Shown here: piece by piece, positions 19,714-27,998 of the stretch
Numbering within the stretch: position 1 is the stretch's first letter
Layout of the letters: every line of letters begins with the position of its first letter
Assembly: GCA_003169975.1 (NCBI GenBank)
Contig: PNAA01000046.1
Span: 59,117 to 123,116, forward strand
Reading direction: 5' to 3'
DNA: 64,000 nucleotides
Origin: Spartobacteria bacterium
Lineage (GTDB): Bacteria; Verrucomicrobiota; Verrucomicrobiia; Chthoniobacterales; UBA10450
Translations under genes and position numbers: made by a program
Notes under the pieces: generated by a model
Told to the model about the DNA's origin: nothing
The model's input: only the letters and a program-made list of their open reading frames with translations
The model's database searches: none

Positions 19714-20715
19714 ATGTCTTCGAAATCAGCAATTCAGTCCATCCTCATTATCAAGCCGAGTTCGCTCGGCGACGTGGTGCACACGTTGCCGGCCGCCGCG
19801 CTCATCCGCGACGCTTACCCCGAGGCCGACATTACCTGGGTGATCAATCCCGAATGGGCGCCGCTCCTGCGCGGGAACAAATCCATCGATCACGTCCACA
19901 TTTTTCCGCGGGGCGAACTGCGCGGTTTCGGCATGTCGAAACACCTGCTCCCATGGCTGCGGCAGACCGCACGCCTGCAACCGGATGCCGCGCTGGATTT
20001 CCAGGGTTTGCTGCGGAGCGCGCTCATCGGACGAAAAAGCCACCCGCGCGAGTTTTACGGGATGAGCGACGCCAGGGAAGGAGCGCGCTGGTTTTACGAT
20101 CACGTCACGCCGGTCGATCGGAGCGCCCACGCGGTCGAACGTTACCTCGCGCTCGCGGAACATTTCGGGGCACGCATCCGCCATCCGCTCCGCTTTCCCC
20201 TCCCTACCGGCGACCCGGTCCCGCGTTTCGACGAGGACGAACCGTTCGTCCTCCTCCATCCCTTTGCACGCGGCCAGCGAAAATCGCTCAGCGATCTGGC
20301 GGTCGAGGAATTTTGCCATGCGCTCGCACCCCATCGCGTGGTCCTCGTCGGCCTGACGAAACGGGAAATGCCGGTGCCGGAGAACTGCGTCAACCTGCTC
20401 AATCACACCACCATTCTGCAGCTCATCTGGCTCATTCGCCGAGCGCGTTGTACGGTCAGCGTGGACAGCGGCCCGATGCACATCGCGGCGGCCATCACCG
20501 ACCGCCTCGTCTCGATTCACACTTGGAGCGACCCGCGCAAGGTCGGCCCCTATAACAAAGAAGCCTGGGTCTGGAAAAACGGCGACCTGCTCCGAATGCG
20601 CGATCTGCCACCACCGCCGAAGCGCGCCAAGAAGCGCACCTTCAAGCCGGCGGATGTCAAACAGCTTCTCCCGCTCGTTAGGCAACACCTCTCCCCAGCG
20701 CGCTGTAGCGGCTAA
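19714..20715 (+). CDS. Glycosyltransferase family 9 (heptosyltransferase-like)
   Basis: A 333-residue protein starting at ATG 19714 (MSSKSAIQSILIIKPSSLGD). The PSSLGDVVHTLPAA motif and the C-terminal ARCTVSVDSGPMHIAAAI motif are typical of GT9 heptosyltransferases such as WaaC, which add heptose to lipopolysaccharide core in the cytoplasm. This agrees with lipid A synthesis in the organism. The exact acceptor is unknown. An alternative upstream start would add 17 unlikely residues. An exact 9-bp repeat copy encodes Val-Arg near the end. Confidence 0.84.
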   Translation: MSSKSAIQSILIIKPSSLGDVVHTLPAAALIRDAYPEADITWVINPEWAPLLRGNKSIDHVHIFPRGELRGFGMSKHLLPWLRQTARLQPDAALDFQGLLRSALIGRKSHPREFYGMSDAREGARWFYDHVTPVDRSAHAVERYLALAEHFGARIRHPLRFPLPTGDPVPRFDEDEPFVLLHPFARGQRKSLSDLAVEEFCHALAPHRVVLVGLTKREMPVPENCVNLLNHTTILQLIWLIRRARCTVSVDSGPMHIAAAITDRLVSIHTWSDPRKVGPYNKEAWVWKNGDLLRMRDLPPPPKRAKKRTFKPADVKQLLPLVRQHLSPARCSG

Positions 20716-20746
20716 ACTGAGACCGACCTCCGGTCGGCAGGAAACC

Positions 20747-20802
20747 GGACGCGCGGAAGCGCGTCCCTCCGGAGGGACATGCTTCCGCATGTCCAGGCTC
20801 TG
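20747..20802. repeat. 56-base double-hairpin repeat, copy 1
   Basis: Identical over 56 bases to 46191-46246. The unit has three adjacent palindromes: GGACGCGC-GGAA-GCGCGTCC, then CTCCGGAG, then GGACATGC-TTCC-GCATGTCC. The two outer hairpins are diverged inverted copies whose stems differ by compensating base pairs and whose loops are complementary. It lies in the gap between the convergent glycosyltransferase and ispD genes. It may end transcripts or be a REP-type mobile unit. Confidence 0.9.
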
Positions 20803-20878
20803 TCCCCGGCGGTCTCGCTTCATCTGCGACCGTGCACTCGAACTTGGCAGGCGGACCCCGATGAGTTGAATTCTCGGT

Positions 20879-21565
20879 TTAGCCGCTCCGGCCACGCGTT
20901 CGCAGGACGAATTCCGCCAGCGGAAGATCGGCCGGCCAGGTGATTTTGAAATTCGGTTCCTCGTTAGGCACGAGCACCACTTTGCCGCCCTGCCGTTCAA
21001 CGGCCGAAATCTCGTCGGTCACTTCGACCCCGACGTCGAACACAGTCGCGTAGGCTTGGGACAGCAAGTCGCGGCGGAAGATTTGCGGCGTCTGGACGGC
21101 GAAAAGATTTTCCCGCTCCACCCCGCCGGTCACAAACCGATCGTCGTCCGCGCGCTTGAGCGTATCGATCACCGGCGCGGCACACGCGGCCCCGCCATAG
21201 GTCCGCGCCGCTTGAAAAATTCGTTCGATCATTTCCGGCCTAACGAGTGGCCGGGCCGCATCGTGAACCGCGACGAATTCCGCCGCCGCGCCGACTTGCT
21301 CCAACCCGCAGCGAACGGAGTCCTGGCGCCGCGCGCCGCCGCTGATTACCGCCGAGACTTTGCGGAAACCCTGGGCGCGAACCAGCGCTTCGAGTTCGGA
21401 CAGACGTTCCGCCCGGCCGACTAAAATAATGTCAGTAACGCAAGCGGTTTGCTCGAAGACGGCGACCGACCGCGCGACCGCCGGCTTGCCGTCGAGCAGG
21501 GCGAAAAGTTTATCGAACCCCATCCGCTGGCTGCTGCCGCCGGCGACGATGATCGCGGTGAGCAT
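20879..21565 (-). CDS. ispD: IspD, 2-C-methyl-D-erythritol 4-phosphate cytidylyltransferase
   Basis: A 228-residue enzyme of the MEP isoprenoid pathway, transferring CMP to methylerythritol phosphate. The nucleotide-binding signature is IIVAGGSSQRMGFDKLF with later FVAVHDAARPLV, then TPQIFRRDLL and a C-terminal NFKITWPADLPLAE. Length fits. IspF is not adjacent. Two copies of the 9-bp repeat encode PNEE and LVRP. Confidence 0.94.
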   Translation of the reverse strand: MLTAIIVAGGSSQRMGFDKLFALLDGKPAVARSVAVFEQTACVTDIILVGRAERLSELEALVRAQGFRKVSAVISGGARRQDSVRCGLEQVGAAAEFVAVHDAARPLVRPEMIERIFQAARTYGGAACAAPVIDTLKRADDDRFVTGGVERENLFAVQTPQIFRRDLLSQAYATVFDVGVEVTDEISAVERQGGKVVLVPNEEPNFKITWPADLPLAEFVLRTRGRSG

Positions 21566-21579
21566 GGTGGCTTGTTAAG

Positions 21580-21607
21580 GCGTGAAGCGTGAAGCGTGAA
21601 GCGTGAA
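21580..21607. repeat. 7-bp tandem repeat (GCGTGAA, four copies)
   Basis: Four perfect GCGTGAA units in the gap between ispD and yqeY, just upstream of the ispD start on the minus strand. Perfect copies suggest a recent slippage tract that could vary in number. A CCTAACGA near-copy of the 9-bp repeat follows at 21620-21627. Confidence 0.85.
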
Positions 21608-21658
21608 GCGGGGAAATGCCCTAACGACGTAACGATTCACGAATCTCGGTTCTCGTTG

Positions 21659-22111
21659 CTATCCCAACTGCCGCTGCACTTCCTGGCTGAGCGTTTTGCC
21701 ATCCGCCCGCCCGGCAACTTTCGCCCCGAGCGCCTTCATCACCGCGCCCATCTGCGCGCGCGAAGTCGCGCCCACCTCGGCGATCGTTTCTTGCACGATC
21801 CGCGCAAGGTCTTCCGCGCTCATCGCGGCCGGCAGATATTGCTGCAAAATCGCGAGCTCGCTCTTTTCCTTGGCCGCCAGCTCGGCGCGGTCGCCTTTTT
21901 CGAAACTCTCGATCGAGTCCTGGCGTTGCTTGACCTGCTTGCGAATGACCTGCGTCGTCTCGGCCTCATCGAGCTCGGCTTCCGCGCCGGACTTTTCGAT
22001 CGCAGCATACTTCAGGGCCGATTTCAGCATGCGCAGGACGCCCAGCTTGGTCGTTTCCTTGGCGCGCATCGCGTCCTTCAGGTCGGTGTCAATTCGTTGG
22101 GCGAGTGTCAT
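21659..22111 (-). CDS. YqeY/GatB-related protein
   Basis: A 150-residue protein of the YqeY (Yqey-like, PF09424) family: TLAQRIDTDLKDAMRAKE at the N-terminus, LRMLKSALKYAAIE, then AEEL-like LPAAMSAEDLARIVQE, and a C-terminal GAVMKALGAKVAGRADGK. The family resembles the tRNA-binding tail of GatB and may act in tRNA-dependent amidation; its role is unproven. The gene lies between a PIG-L deacetylase and ispD on the same strand. Confidence 0.88.
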   Translation of the reverse strand: MTLAQRIDTDLKDAMRAKETTKLGVLRMLKSALKYAAIEKSGAEAELDEAETTQVIRKQVKQRQDSIESFEKGDRAELAAKEKSELAILQQYLPAAMSAEDLARIVQETIAEVGATSRAQMGAVMKALGAKVAGRADGKTLSQEVQRQLG

Positions 22112-22135
22112 GGTAAAGAGGCTAATTCCAATTCG

Positions 22136-23248
22136 TTAGGCAGCCGCCAGCGCGCGGGTCCCGATCGCCGGCGGGCGCTGCATGGCCATCTGGGGAATGA
22201 TCGCACCCACCTCGAGCCAGCCGGCTTCGTCGAAAAACCAAACCCGCCGATCAAGCTTGACGAAAAGGGAGCGGCTGAAGGCGAAGCCATGGGTGGGCAG
22301 CAGGATTTCGGCCCGAAAGGCGTCCCCGAAGTAGCGTCCAACGCTCGCGATCGCGCCGGTCGCGCAATCGATCAGATCGATCCTGGCGCTGCGTCCGGGA
22401 AGTGTCGCCCGCAGCCGACGCAGGCGGCCGACAAGGTCGCGACCGAGAAGGTAGAGGGGAGTATCTTCGGCGCGCAACGGCTTGAGCGCGAAAGCGACGT
22501 GCAGGCGCAGTGCGGCGCGGTCGCGCGTGAAAGCGCGGATCGGCCCATCGCCAGCCGGGATCATCCTTTCGTCGCCGCGCAGAAAGCTCTCCGGACGTTT
22601 CGCGTAGGACAAAAATCGTCGGCGCGAGAGAGCGACTTGGGTGACGTGGCAGACGATGGCGCGCCGCTTCGCTTTCATTTCCCTCGGACTGTGCGGAAGT
22701 TCATGCGCCCGGCGCGCGAAGGATTCGCTCGCTCCGTGCACGAGATACTGAAGTCGCTCAATGCCATACCGAGACAGATAATCGTCGACCGCAATTCCAA
22801 GCAGAACCGCGAGCCCGCTGTGATCAGGGTGAGTGTCGAGCGTGGACGGCACGAGAAGATGGGTCGGTTGCCAGGCAATAATGGTGTCCGCGAGACGGCG
22901 CATGGTTTCACTGCAACCAGCGAGCAAGAGATCGGTCACGCCCTGATCGGGCAGGCCAAGAAATTCGACGCTCTCCGGCCCGATGCCCAGGGTGCGCAAG
23001 GCCGCGAGCGCTTCCTCCTGGCGCCGGGCACCCCAGCGGCGTCGATCCGGGTCACGAATGAGGACTTTGCGTTCGAGCACGCGCTGTGGCCAGCAGTTGC
23101 GCTCGCCGTCGGTCGCGTAAACGACCCGAATCGCCGCCCCCGCCGCGACCGCACGCTGGAGGAAAACGCCCGCGGCGAGCGATTCGTCGTCGGGGTGCGG
23201 AGCGAACATCATCACGCGTGAGCGCGAATTAAGGAGCGGCAAATTCAT
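22136..23248 (-). CDS. PIG-L family deacetylase
   Basis: A 370-residue protein. The start is MNLPLLNSRSRVMMFAPHPDDES (ATG, complement of 23246-23248). The zinc/active site motif APHPDDES is near residue 15, and the second conserved segment HPDHSGLAVLLG is present, both as in LmbE/PIG-L N-acetylglucosaminyl deacetylases. An extra C-terminal domain of about 120 residues (from LRAEDTPLYLLG on) has no family that I recognise. The TAA stop is inside a copy of the 9-bp repeat (22133-22141). Confidence 0.85.
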   Translation of the reverse strand: MNLPLLNSRSRVMMFAPHPDDESLAAGVFLQRAVAAGAAIRVVYATDGERNCWPQRVLERKVLIRDPDRRRWGARRQEEALAALRTLGIGPESVEFLGLPDQGVTDLLLAGCSETMRRLADTIIAWQPTHLLVPSTLDTHPDHSGLAVLLGIAVDDYLSRYGIERLQYLVHGASESFARRAHELPHSPREMKAKRRAIVCHVTQVALSRRRFLSYAKRPESFLRGDERMIPAGDGPIRAFTRDRAALRLHVAFALKPLRAEDTPLYLLGRDLVGRLRRLRATLPGRSARIDLIDCATGAIASVGRYFGDAFRAEILLPTHGFAFSRSLFVKLDRRVWFFDEAGWLEVGAIIPQMAMQRPPAIGTRALAAA

Positions 23249-23327
23249 TGCGGGAATCCCGGTCTTAGCAGAACTAATCGTTAGCGCAAGCCGGGACGGT
23301 CGTTTGCCGAGAGCATCACCAAGGCAA

Positions 23328-24281
23328 TCAGGCGGGAGCGCAGATCCCCAGTTCCCGCAACTTTTCGACGCCCTTCTGGAGCGACGCCGCATCGCTGATG
23401 CTGAGGATCTCGGTCCCCTTGCGCGTTCGTTGCAGCAGACCCGCGAGCACGCCGCCGGGGCCCAGCTCGAGAAAGAGATCACAGCCCATCGCCAACATCC
23501 GCTCCATGCAATCGGTCCAGCGCACGGTTCCGGTCACTTGGTCCTGCAGCGTTCGCCGGATTTCGTCCGCCGATTCCACCGCTTCACCGGTGACGTTGCT
23601 CATCACGGGAAAATTTGGTTTTTGCAAAACAACATCGAGAAGTGCTTCACCCACTTGCAGGTAAGCGCTTTCCATGAGGCGCGAATGATACGCGCCCGCA
23701 ACATTGAGAAGCGTGGCGCGCCGGATGCCGTGCTCCTTCGCGACCGCGACCGCCAGGTCGACTTTCGCACGCTCTCCCGAGATCACGATCTGGCCGGGCG
23801 CATTGAGATTCGCGACATCGACATCGGTGTCGGCCGCGAGGGCACGCACGGCCGATTCGTCGCCGCCGATGAGCGCGGCCATCGCGCCGGACGTCGCCTC
23901 GCAGGCCGCTTCCATGAAACGGCCACGCTGCTCGACCAGCCGGAGTCCGTCTTCAAACGAAAAAGTGCCCGCGGCAGCGTGCGCCGTCCATTCGCCTAAC
24001 GACAAGCCGGCCGCCGCGTTGACCGGAAAAGGACCGGCCAACTTGCGCAAGACCGCGAGACAGGCGAGCCCGTGCACGTAAAGCGCCGGCTGGCAATTCG
24101 CGGTCCTGGTCAGGTCATCGAGCGGCCCGTGCCAGGCGATCTCGCTCAGTTTGCGACCGAGCACTTCATCCGCGCGCCGGAACAAATCCGCCGCCTCGGG
24201 AAACTCCTTCGCGAAGTCCTGTCCCATCCCGACTGCCTGCGCGCCTTGCCCGGCAAATAACAATGCGATCTTGCGATTCAT
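23328..24281 (-). CDS. fabD: FabD, malonyl-CoA:ACP transacylase
   Basis: A 317-residue enzyme that loads malonate onto acyl carrier protein for fatty acid synthesis. The start is MNRKIALLFAGQGAQ. The nucleophile elbow is AGLSLGEWTA with Ser, then the oxyanion QRGRFME Arg, and the catalytic His in AGAYHSRLME. Normal length. The codons for the nucleophile Ser-Leu-Gly are themselves an exact copy of the 9-bp repeat (23994-24002). Other fab genes are not adjacent. Confidence 0.95.
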   Translation of the reverse strand: MNRKIALLFAGQGAQAVGMGQDFAKEFPEAADLFRRADEVLGRKLSEIAWHGPLDDLTRTANCQPALYVHGLACLAVLRKLAGPFPVNAAAGLSLGEWTAHAAAGTFSFEDGLRLVEQRGRFMEAACEATSGAMAALIGGDESAVRALAADTDVDVANLNAPGQIVISGERAKVDLAVAVAKEHGIRRATLLNVAGAYHSRLMESAYLQVGEALLDVVLQKPNFPVMSNVTGEAVESADEIRRTLQDQVTGTVRWTDCMERMLAMGCDLFLELGPGGVLAGLLQRTRKGTEILSISDAASLQKGVEKLRELGICAPA

Positions 24282-24338
24282 TCGCCGCCGAACAAAGCAC
24301 ACCAAAATCGCCGGTTCGCAAACGGGAATTCGCGTTCC

Positions 24339-25976
24339 TCATGCCGAAGACGCACGCCGGTCACGCTCGTGTTCAAGGGCATCCGAGCCAGCGGACCGAT
24401 TCGTGAGAAAACTCGAAAGCAGCGACCCGAGCAGGATCGTGAGTGAAAGGAGCATGAATTCCATCATCGGCAGCGCGAAGCGCGGCAAAATCTGAGCGAA
24501 GAAACAATTCACGAGCGTCAGCAGCACGCCCGCCCCGCAGAGCGCCACCGCATAGGAGATGATCCGGCTTGGTGGCTGCGTCGCGCGTCTTCCAACCCCC
24601 CAGACCAGCGCGACCGCGCCTAACCAGACGACGGACCACCCCCTGAACGACACCAAATCCCAAAGACGGAAATAGGCCGCGCTCTCGAATTTCATGACCC
24701 GATCAGCGGGATTCCGAAAGGTGATCAGCGTCGCGGCTTGCGGCATCTGCAGGCGATGGATGTTGATGTAGTCAGTCGTGGAAAATAGATAGCGCGCGAT
24801 GTCGCTTTCGGTCAGGCTCGTGGATTGGGCGAAGTCATCGCGAGCGATCGCAACCAGCGGACTGGGCGGTGGCGAAAGAAAAGCGGCCGCGACGTCATTC
24901 AGCACCAGGTCGAAATGCTCGCGCGGTACCTTGGGGCTGGCGAAGTCCAAACCCGCCCGCGCCGACGCTAGAAATTGCACGGGTTCCCAGATTGCGTGGT
25001 GATCGACCCAGTCTTGCAGGAAACGAAGCAGCCTCCTGCTATCCGGCAGACTGGTTCGTTGGGCGATCCTTTCAACCAGAGCGTGGCGTGCGGCGGTTGG
25101 CAGCGTGGGCAGAAAGTTGAGACGCCACAGGAAGGTGAAGCCTGCTTCCGACCGCGGACGAACGTGAGCCTTCCGGCAAAGCAACTGGGTGTATCCGCTC
25201 GCGAGAAGCAGCGCAATGACGCCGGTCGCGATCGACAAGCCGCAAGCGCGCACCTGCTGCGCAATTTCAAATCGAGGCGCGTCCGTCCCTTTTTCCAACC
25301 TTGTCCGCGAGGAGCGCCACCATTGGCCAAGCGCGAGCAGGACAAAGGTCAGGGGAAGGAGCCCGATCAGAAGGCCATTGATGTGACGGGTGAGGATGCA
25401 GCACCAAAGAAGAAACCCGGCGAGCAACCACCACCTTGTCTCGACCGCCGGGTAAGCCGCGACCATTCTCAGCCCAACTCCCACCAGCAGCAGAATCAGG
25501 ATCATGCTCAGCGTTTCCGATCCGACGCAATGGGCGAACCCGTAGAACATCGGATGACTGGCAAAGAAAATCGCAAGCGCGACCCGCACCAGGAGCGATG
25601 CAGAAAGAGCGCTGAGCAAATAAAACGCCGCCAGCCACAGTCCGGCGTGTTGAATGGAAAGGAGAAGGTAGACGCCGGCATCGGTCAGGCGCGGATGCTT
25701 CATGAAACCCGCGAATCCCATCGACTCGCCCGTTGTCAGCTGTCCGATCCACAACGGCACGCGCGCCAACTGGCAGTAGAGCGGGCCATGGAGCAGGATC
25801 GTGCTCGGGCCGGGCGACGAGGAAACTTGAATGTACGCATCGACGTCCCGCCAGAGCGGAGGGACGCTGGTCATCAACCAGAACGACGGTGCCGCGAGAC
25901 AAAGCAGGGGTAGTGCAATCGCCATGACCCTCGAGAGGCGGGAGAGCTTCGGCCTCCGCGTTTGTTGGGTAGACAT
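24339..25976 (-). CDS. Hypothetical polytopic membrane protein
   Basis: A 545-residue integral membrane protein with roughly ten hydrophobic segments (e.g. LSALSASLLVRVALAIFFA, WWLLAGFLLWCCILTRHI, GLLIGLLPLTFVLLALG, LMEFMLLSLTILLGSLL). A loop with WRDVDAYIQVSS after the first segment resembles the periplasmic acidic loop of GT-C glycosyltransferases, but this is weak. The family is not recognised. It diverges from nuoD, and the 114-base spacer should hold both promoters. Confidence 0.6.
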   Translation of the reverse strand: MSTQQTRRPKLSRLSRVMAIALPLLCLAAPSFWLMTSVPPLWRDVDAYIQVSSSPGPSTILLHGPLYCQLARVPLWIGQLTTGESMGFAGFMKHPRLTDAGVYLLLSIQHAGLWLAAFYLLSALSASLLVRVALAIFFASHPMFYGFAHCVGSETLSMILILLLVGVGLRMVAAYPAVETRWWLLAGFLLWCCILTRHINGLLIGLLPLTFVLLALGQWWRSSRTRLEKGTDAPRFEIAQQVRACGLSIATGVIALLLASGYTQLLCRKAHVRPRSEAGFTFLWRLNFLPTLPTAARHALVERIAQRTSLPDSRRLLRFLQDWVDHHAIWEPVQFLASARAGLDFASPKVPREHFDLVLNDVAAAFLSPPPSPLVAIARDDFAQSTSLTESDIARYLFSTTDYINIHRLQMPQAATLITFRNPADRVMKFESAAYFRLWDLVSFRGWSVVWLGAVALVWGVGRRATQPPSRIISYAVALCGAGVLLTLVNCFFAQILPRFALPMMEFMLLSLTILLGSLLSSFLTNRSAGSDALEHERDRRASSA

Positions 25977-26090
25977 GCAATTTCCTCGAGAACTGGCGGG
26001 GGAATATCAGACAGCATGTCTGCGGTTGGAAGAGCTGGCAATTTGCGCTTGCGCGGTTATCTCCGGTCGCGAGCGTAACGACAATTTGAT

Positions 26091-27344
26091 ATGGCTGGAA
26101 GCACCCGCGAAATCGAAGCGCCCGATCCCCTCGCCCGCACCCTGCAAACGCAGGCGGACGCGGCGCCCGCCGATGATTTCGGCGAAAAGATGGTGCTCAA
26201 CATGGGGCCGTCGCACCCGGCAACCCATGGCGTGTTGCGCCTCGAGCTGGAGCTGGATGGCGAGCTGGTGACGAAGGCGACGCCGCATGTCGGTTACCTG
26301 CACCGCGGCGACGAGAAGATCGCCGAGAACATGCAATACAACCAGTTCGTCCCTTACACCGACCGGCTGGATTATCTCGCGCCGCTGGCCAACAACGTCG
26401 CCTACGCGCTCGCGGTGGAAAAATTGATGGGCTGGGAACTTCCGCCCCGCGGCAAAGCGATCCGCGTCATCTGTTGCGAGACTGCGCGCCTTTCCGCCCA
26501 CCTTCTCGGGCTCGGCGCGATGGCGCTCGATCTCGGCGCGATGACCGTTTTCCTCTACACCTTCACTGAACGCGAGAAGCTCTACAATTTGTTCGAGCTC
26601 CTGACCGGGGCACGGTTCACTACTTCCTACACCCGGGTCGGCGGACAGATTCGCGATCTGCCGGAGACGTTCGTTCCGCAGCTCGAGCGCTTCCTGGACG
26701 ATTTCATTCCACAACTCGACGAGATCGACAAGCTGCTGACGCGCAATCGCATCTTTATCGATCGCACGCGCGACATCGGTGTCATCCCGCGAGAACGCGC
26801 CATCGCCTACGCGCTCTCCGGCCCAAACCTGCGCGCCAGCGGGGTCGATCACGATTTGCGGCGCAAGCACCCCTACCTCGATTACGAGCTCTACGATTTC
26901 GAGGTCGCGATCGGCAGCGCGGGCGATTGCTACGATCGCTATCTGGTGCGGATCGAGGAGATGCGGCAGAGCGTGCGCATTCTACGCCAGGTGATCGCCA
27001 AGTTGCCGAGCGGCCCGATCAATGTGGTCGATTGGAAAAACATGCTTCCGCCGAAGTCGCACGTAATGACGAAAATGGAAGAGCTGATCCATCACTTCAT
27101 CGTCGTGACCGAAGGGCTAAATGCGCCTCCGGGCGAAGTCTATTTCGCGGCGGAAAATCCGAAAGGCGAACTGGGCTTTTACATCCATAGCAAGGGCGGC
27201 GGCGTGCCGCATCGGTTAAAGATTCGCGCCCCGTCTTTCGTTAACCTGAGCATTCTGCCCGAACTCCTGCCCGGCAGCATGATGAGCGACGTGGTCGCGA
27301 TCCTCGGCAGTCTGGACTTCGTCATGGGTGAATGCGACAGATGA
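26091..27344 (+). CDS. nuoD: NuoD, NADH-quinone oxidoreductase subunit D
   Basis: A 417-residue 49-kDa subunit of complex I, part of the peripheral arm that forms the quinone site with NuoB. Motifs are MVLNMGPSHPATHGVLRL, YLHRGDEKIAE, TDRLDYLAPLANN and a C-terminal GSLDFVMGECDR. Full length. It is the first gene of the operon here: nuoA, nuoB and nuoC do not precede it, so those genes must lie elsewhere. Next to it are two lipoprotein genes rather than nuoE. Confidence 0.97.
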   Translation: MAGSTREIEAPDPLARTLQTQADAAPADDFGEKMVLNMGPSHPATHGVLRLELELDGELVTKATPHVGYLHRGDEKIAENMQYNQFVPYTDRLDYLAPLANNVAYALAVEKLMGWELPPRGKAIRVICCETARLSAHLLGLGAMALDLGAMTVFLYTFTEREKLYNLFELLTGARFTTSYTRVGGQIRDLPETFVPQLERFLDDFIPQLDEIDKLLTRNRIFIDRTRDIGVIPRERAIAYALSGPNLRASGVDHDLRRKHPYLDYELYDFEVAIGSAGDCYDRYLVRIEEMRQSVRILRQVIAKLPSGPINVVDWKNMLPPKSHVMTKMEELIHHFIVVTEGLNAPPGEVYFAAENPKGELGFYIHSKGGGVPHRLKIRAPSFVNLSILPELLPGSMMSDVVAILGSLDFVMGECDR

Positions 27345-27356
27345 CAAGCTCCAATT

Positions 27357-27665
27357 ATGAAGAATAAACCCCAACTCCTCGGACTCGTTTTTGCTGCGTT
27401 CGTGCTGTTGTCGTTAGGCGGCTGTAGCCGCGACATGCTTTCCGGCTCCAAGCTCACGAGCGCGAACTACGACCAGGTGACCCTCGGGATGTCGAAGGCG
27501 CAGGTCGAAACCATCCTCGGCCCGCCGACCTCGATCGATTCGAAGGACGTGCTCATTTTCAAGAAGACGACGTTCCGTTACGAGGATGGCAAGAAGTTCG
27601 CGATCATCACTTTCAAGAACGACGAGGTCGACAGTAAGGACACCAATCTGGGACGCGAACCGTAA
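27357..27665 (+). CDS. SmpA/BamE-like small lipoprotein, copy 1
   Basis: A 102-residue lipoprotein with lipobox LLSLGGC (Cys about residue 22). The following domain has the BamE/SmpA pattern LGMSKAQVETILGPPTSID and a strand-rich end. It lies 12 bases after nuoD. A second, related gene follows at once (27687). Its place in a respiratory operon is unusual; it may aid assembly at the envelope or be a passenger. The SLG of the lipobox is encoded by a 9-bp repeat copy (27411-27419). Confidence 0.78.
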   Translation: MKNKPQLLGLVFAAFVLLSLGGCSRDMLSGSKLTSANYDQVTLGMSKAQVETILGPPTSIDSKDVLIFKKTTFRYEDGKKFAIITFKNDEVDSKDTNLGREP

Positions 27666-27686
27666 CCGGGACGCGATTTCAATTTG

Positions 27687-27977
27687 ATGAAAAAACTATC
27701 GAAATCGTGGCGCGTGCTGCCCCTGCTCGCGGCCGCGCTCGTCGCCTTCAGCGGCTGCCACGCGGAGCGCCTGACGCGCGCCAATGTCGATGAAGTCGCC
27801 AAAGGAATGAGCCGCAAACAGGTGGAGTCGATTCTTGGGCCTCCGACCTCGGTCGATAGCACCGACCTGTTGATCACGAAAAAGGTGACCTACATTTATC
27901 GGCAGGGAAACGAATCGGTCACGATCGTCTTCTTCAACGACGAGGTGGCGTCGAAGGAAAGCAGCCTGCACGATTAG
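27687..27977 (+). CDS. SmpA/BamE-like small lipoprotein, copy 2
   Basis: A 96-residue lipoprotein starting at ATG 27687 (a TTG one codon earlier is less likely). Lipobox VAFSGC; the domain KGMSRKQVESILGPPTSVDSTDLL is clearly related to copy 1 (both have GMS.xQVE.ILGPPTS.DS.D), so the pair arose by tandem duplication. Ends 21 bases before the nuoEF start. Confidence 0.76.
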   Translation: MKKLSKSWRVLPLLAAALVAFSGCHAERLTRANVDEVAKGMSRKQVESILGPPTSVDSTDLLITKKVTYIYRQGNESVTIVFFNDEVASKESSLHD

Positions 27978-27998
27978 CCGTCATCCGTGGAGGCGACG

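Noticed and set aside
19726..21000. A 424-codon minus-strand frame opposite the family 9 glycosyltransferase
   Set aside because: Antisense to a well-supported gene, rich in Arg/Asp, with no domain; typical of GC-rich shadow frames. Similar frames opposite recN, fabD, nuoEF and the tricorn gene were also rejected.
21580..21607. Tandem GCGTGAA units as a CRISPR-like array
   Set aside because: The unit is 7 bases with no spacers, so it is a simple tandem repeat.
25977..26090. nuoA-C hidden before nuoD
   Set aside because: Only 114 bases separate nuoD from the divergent membrane protein gene, too little for any of them.
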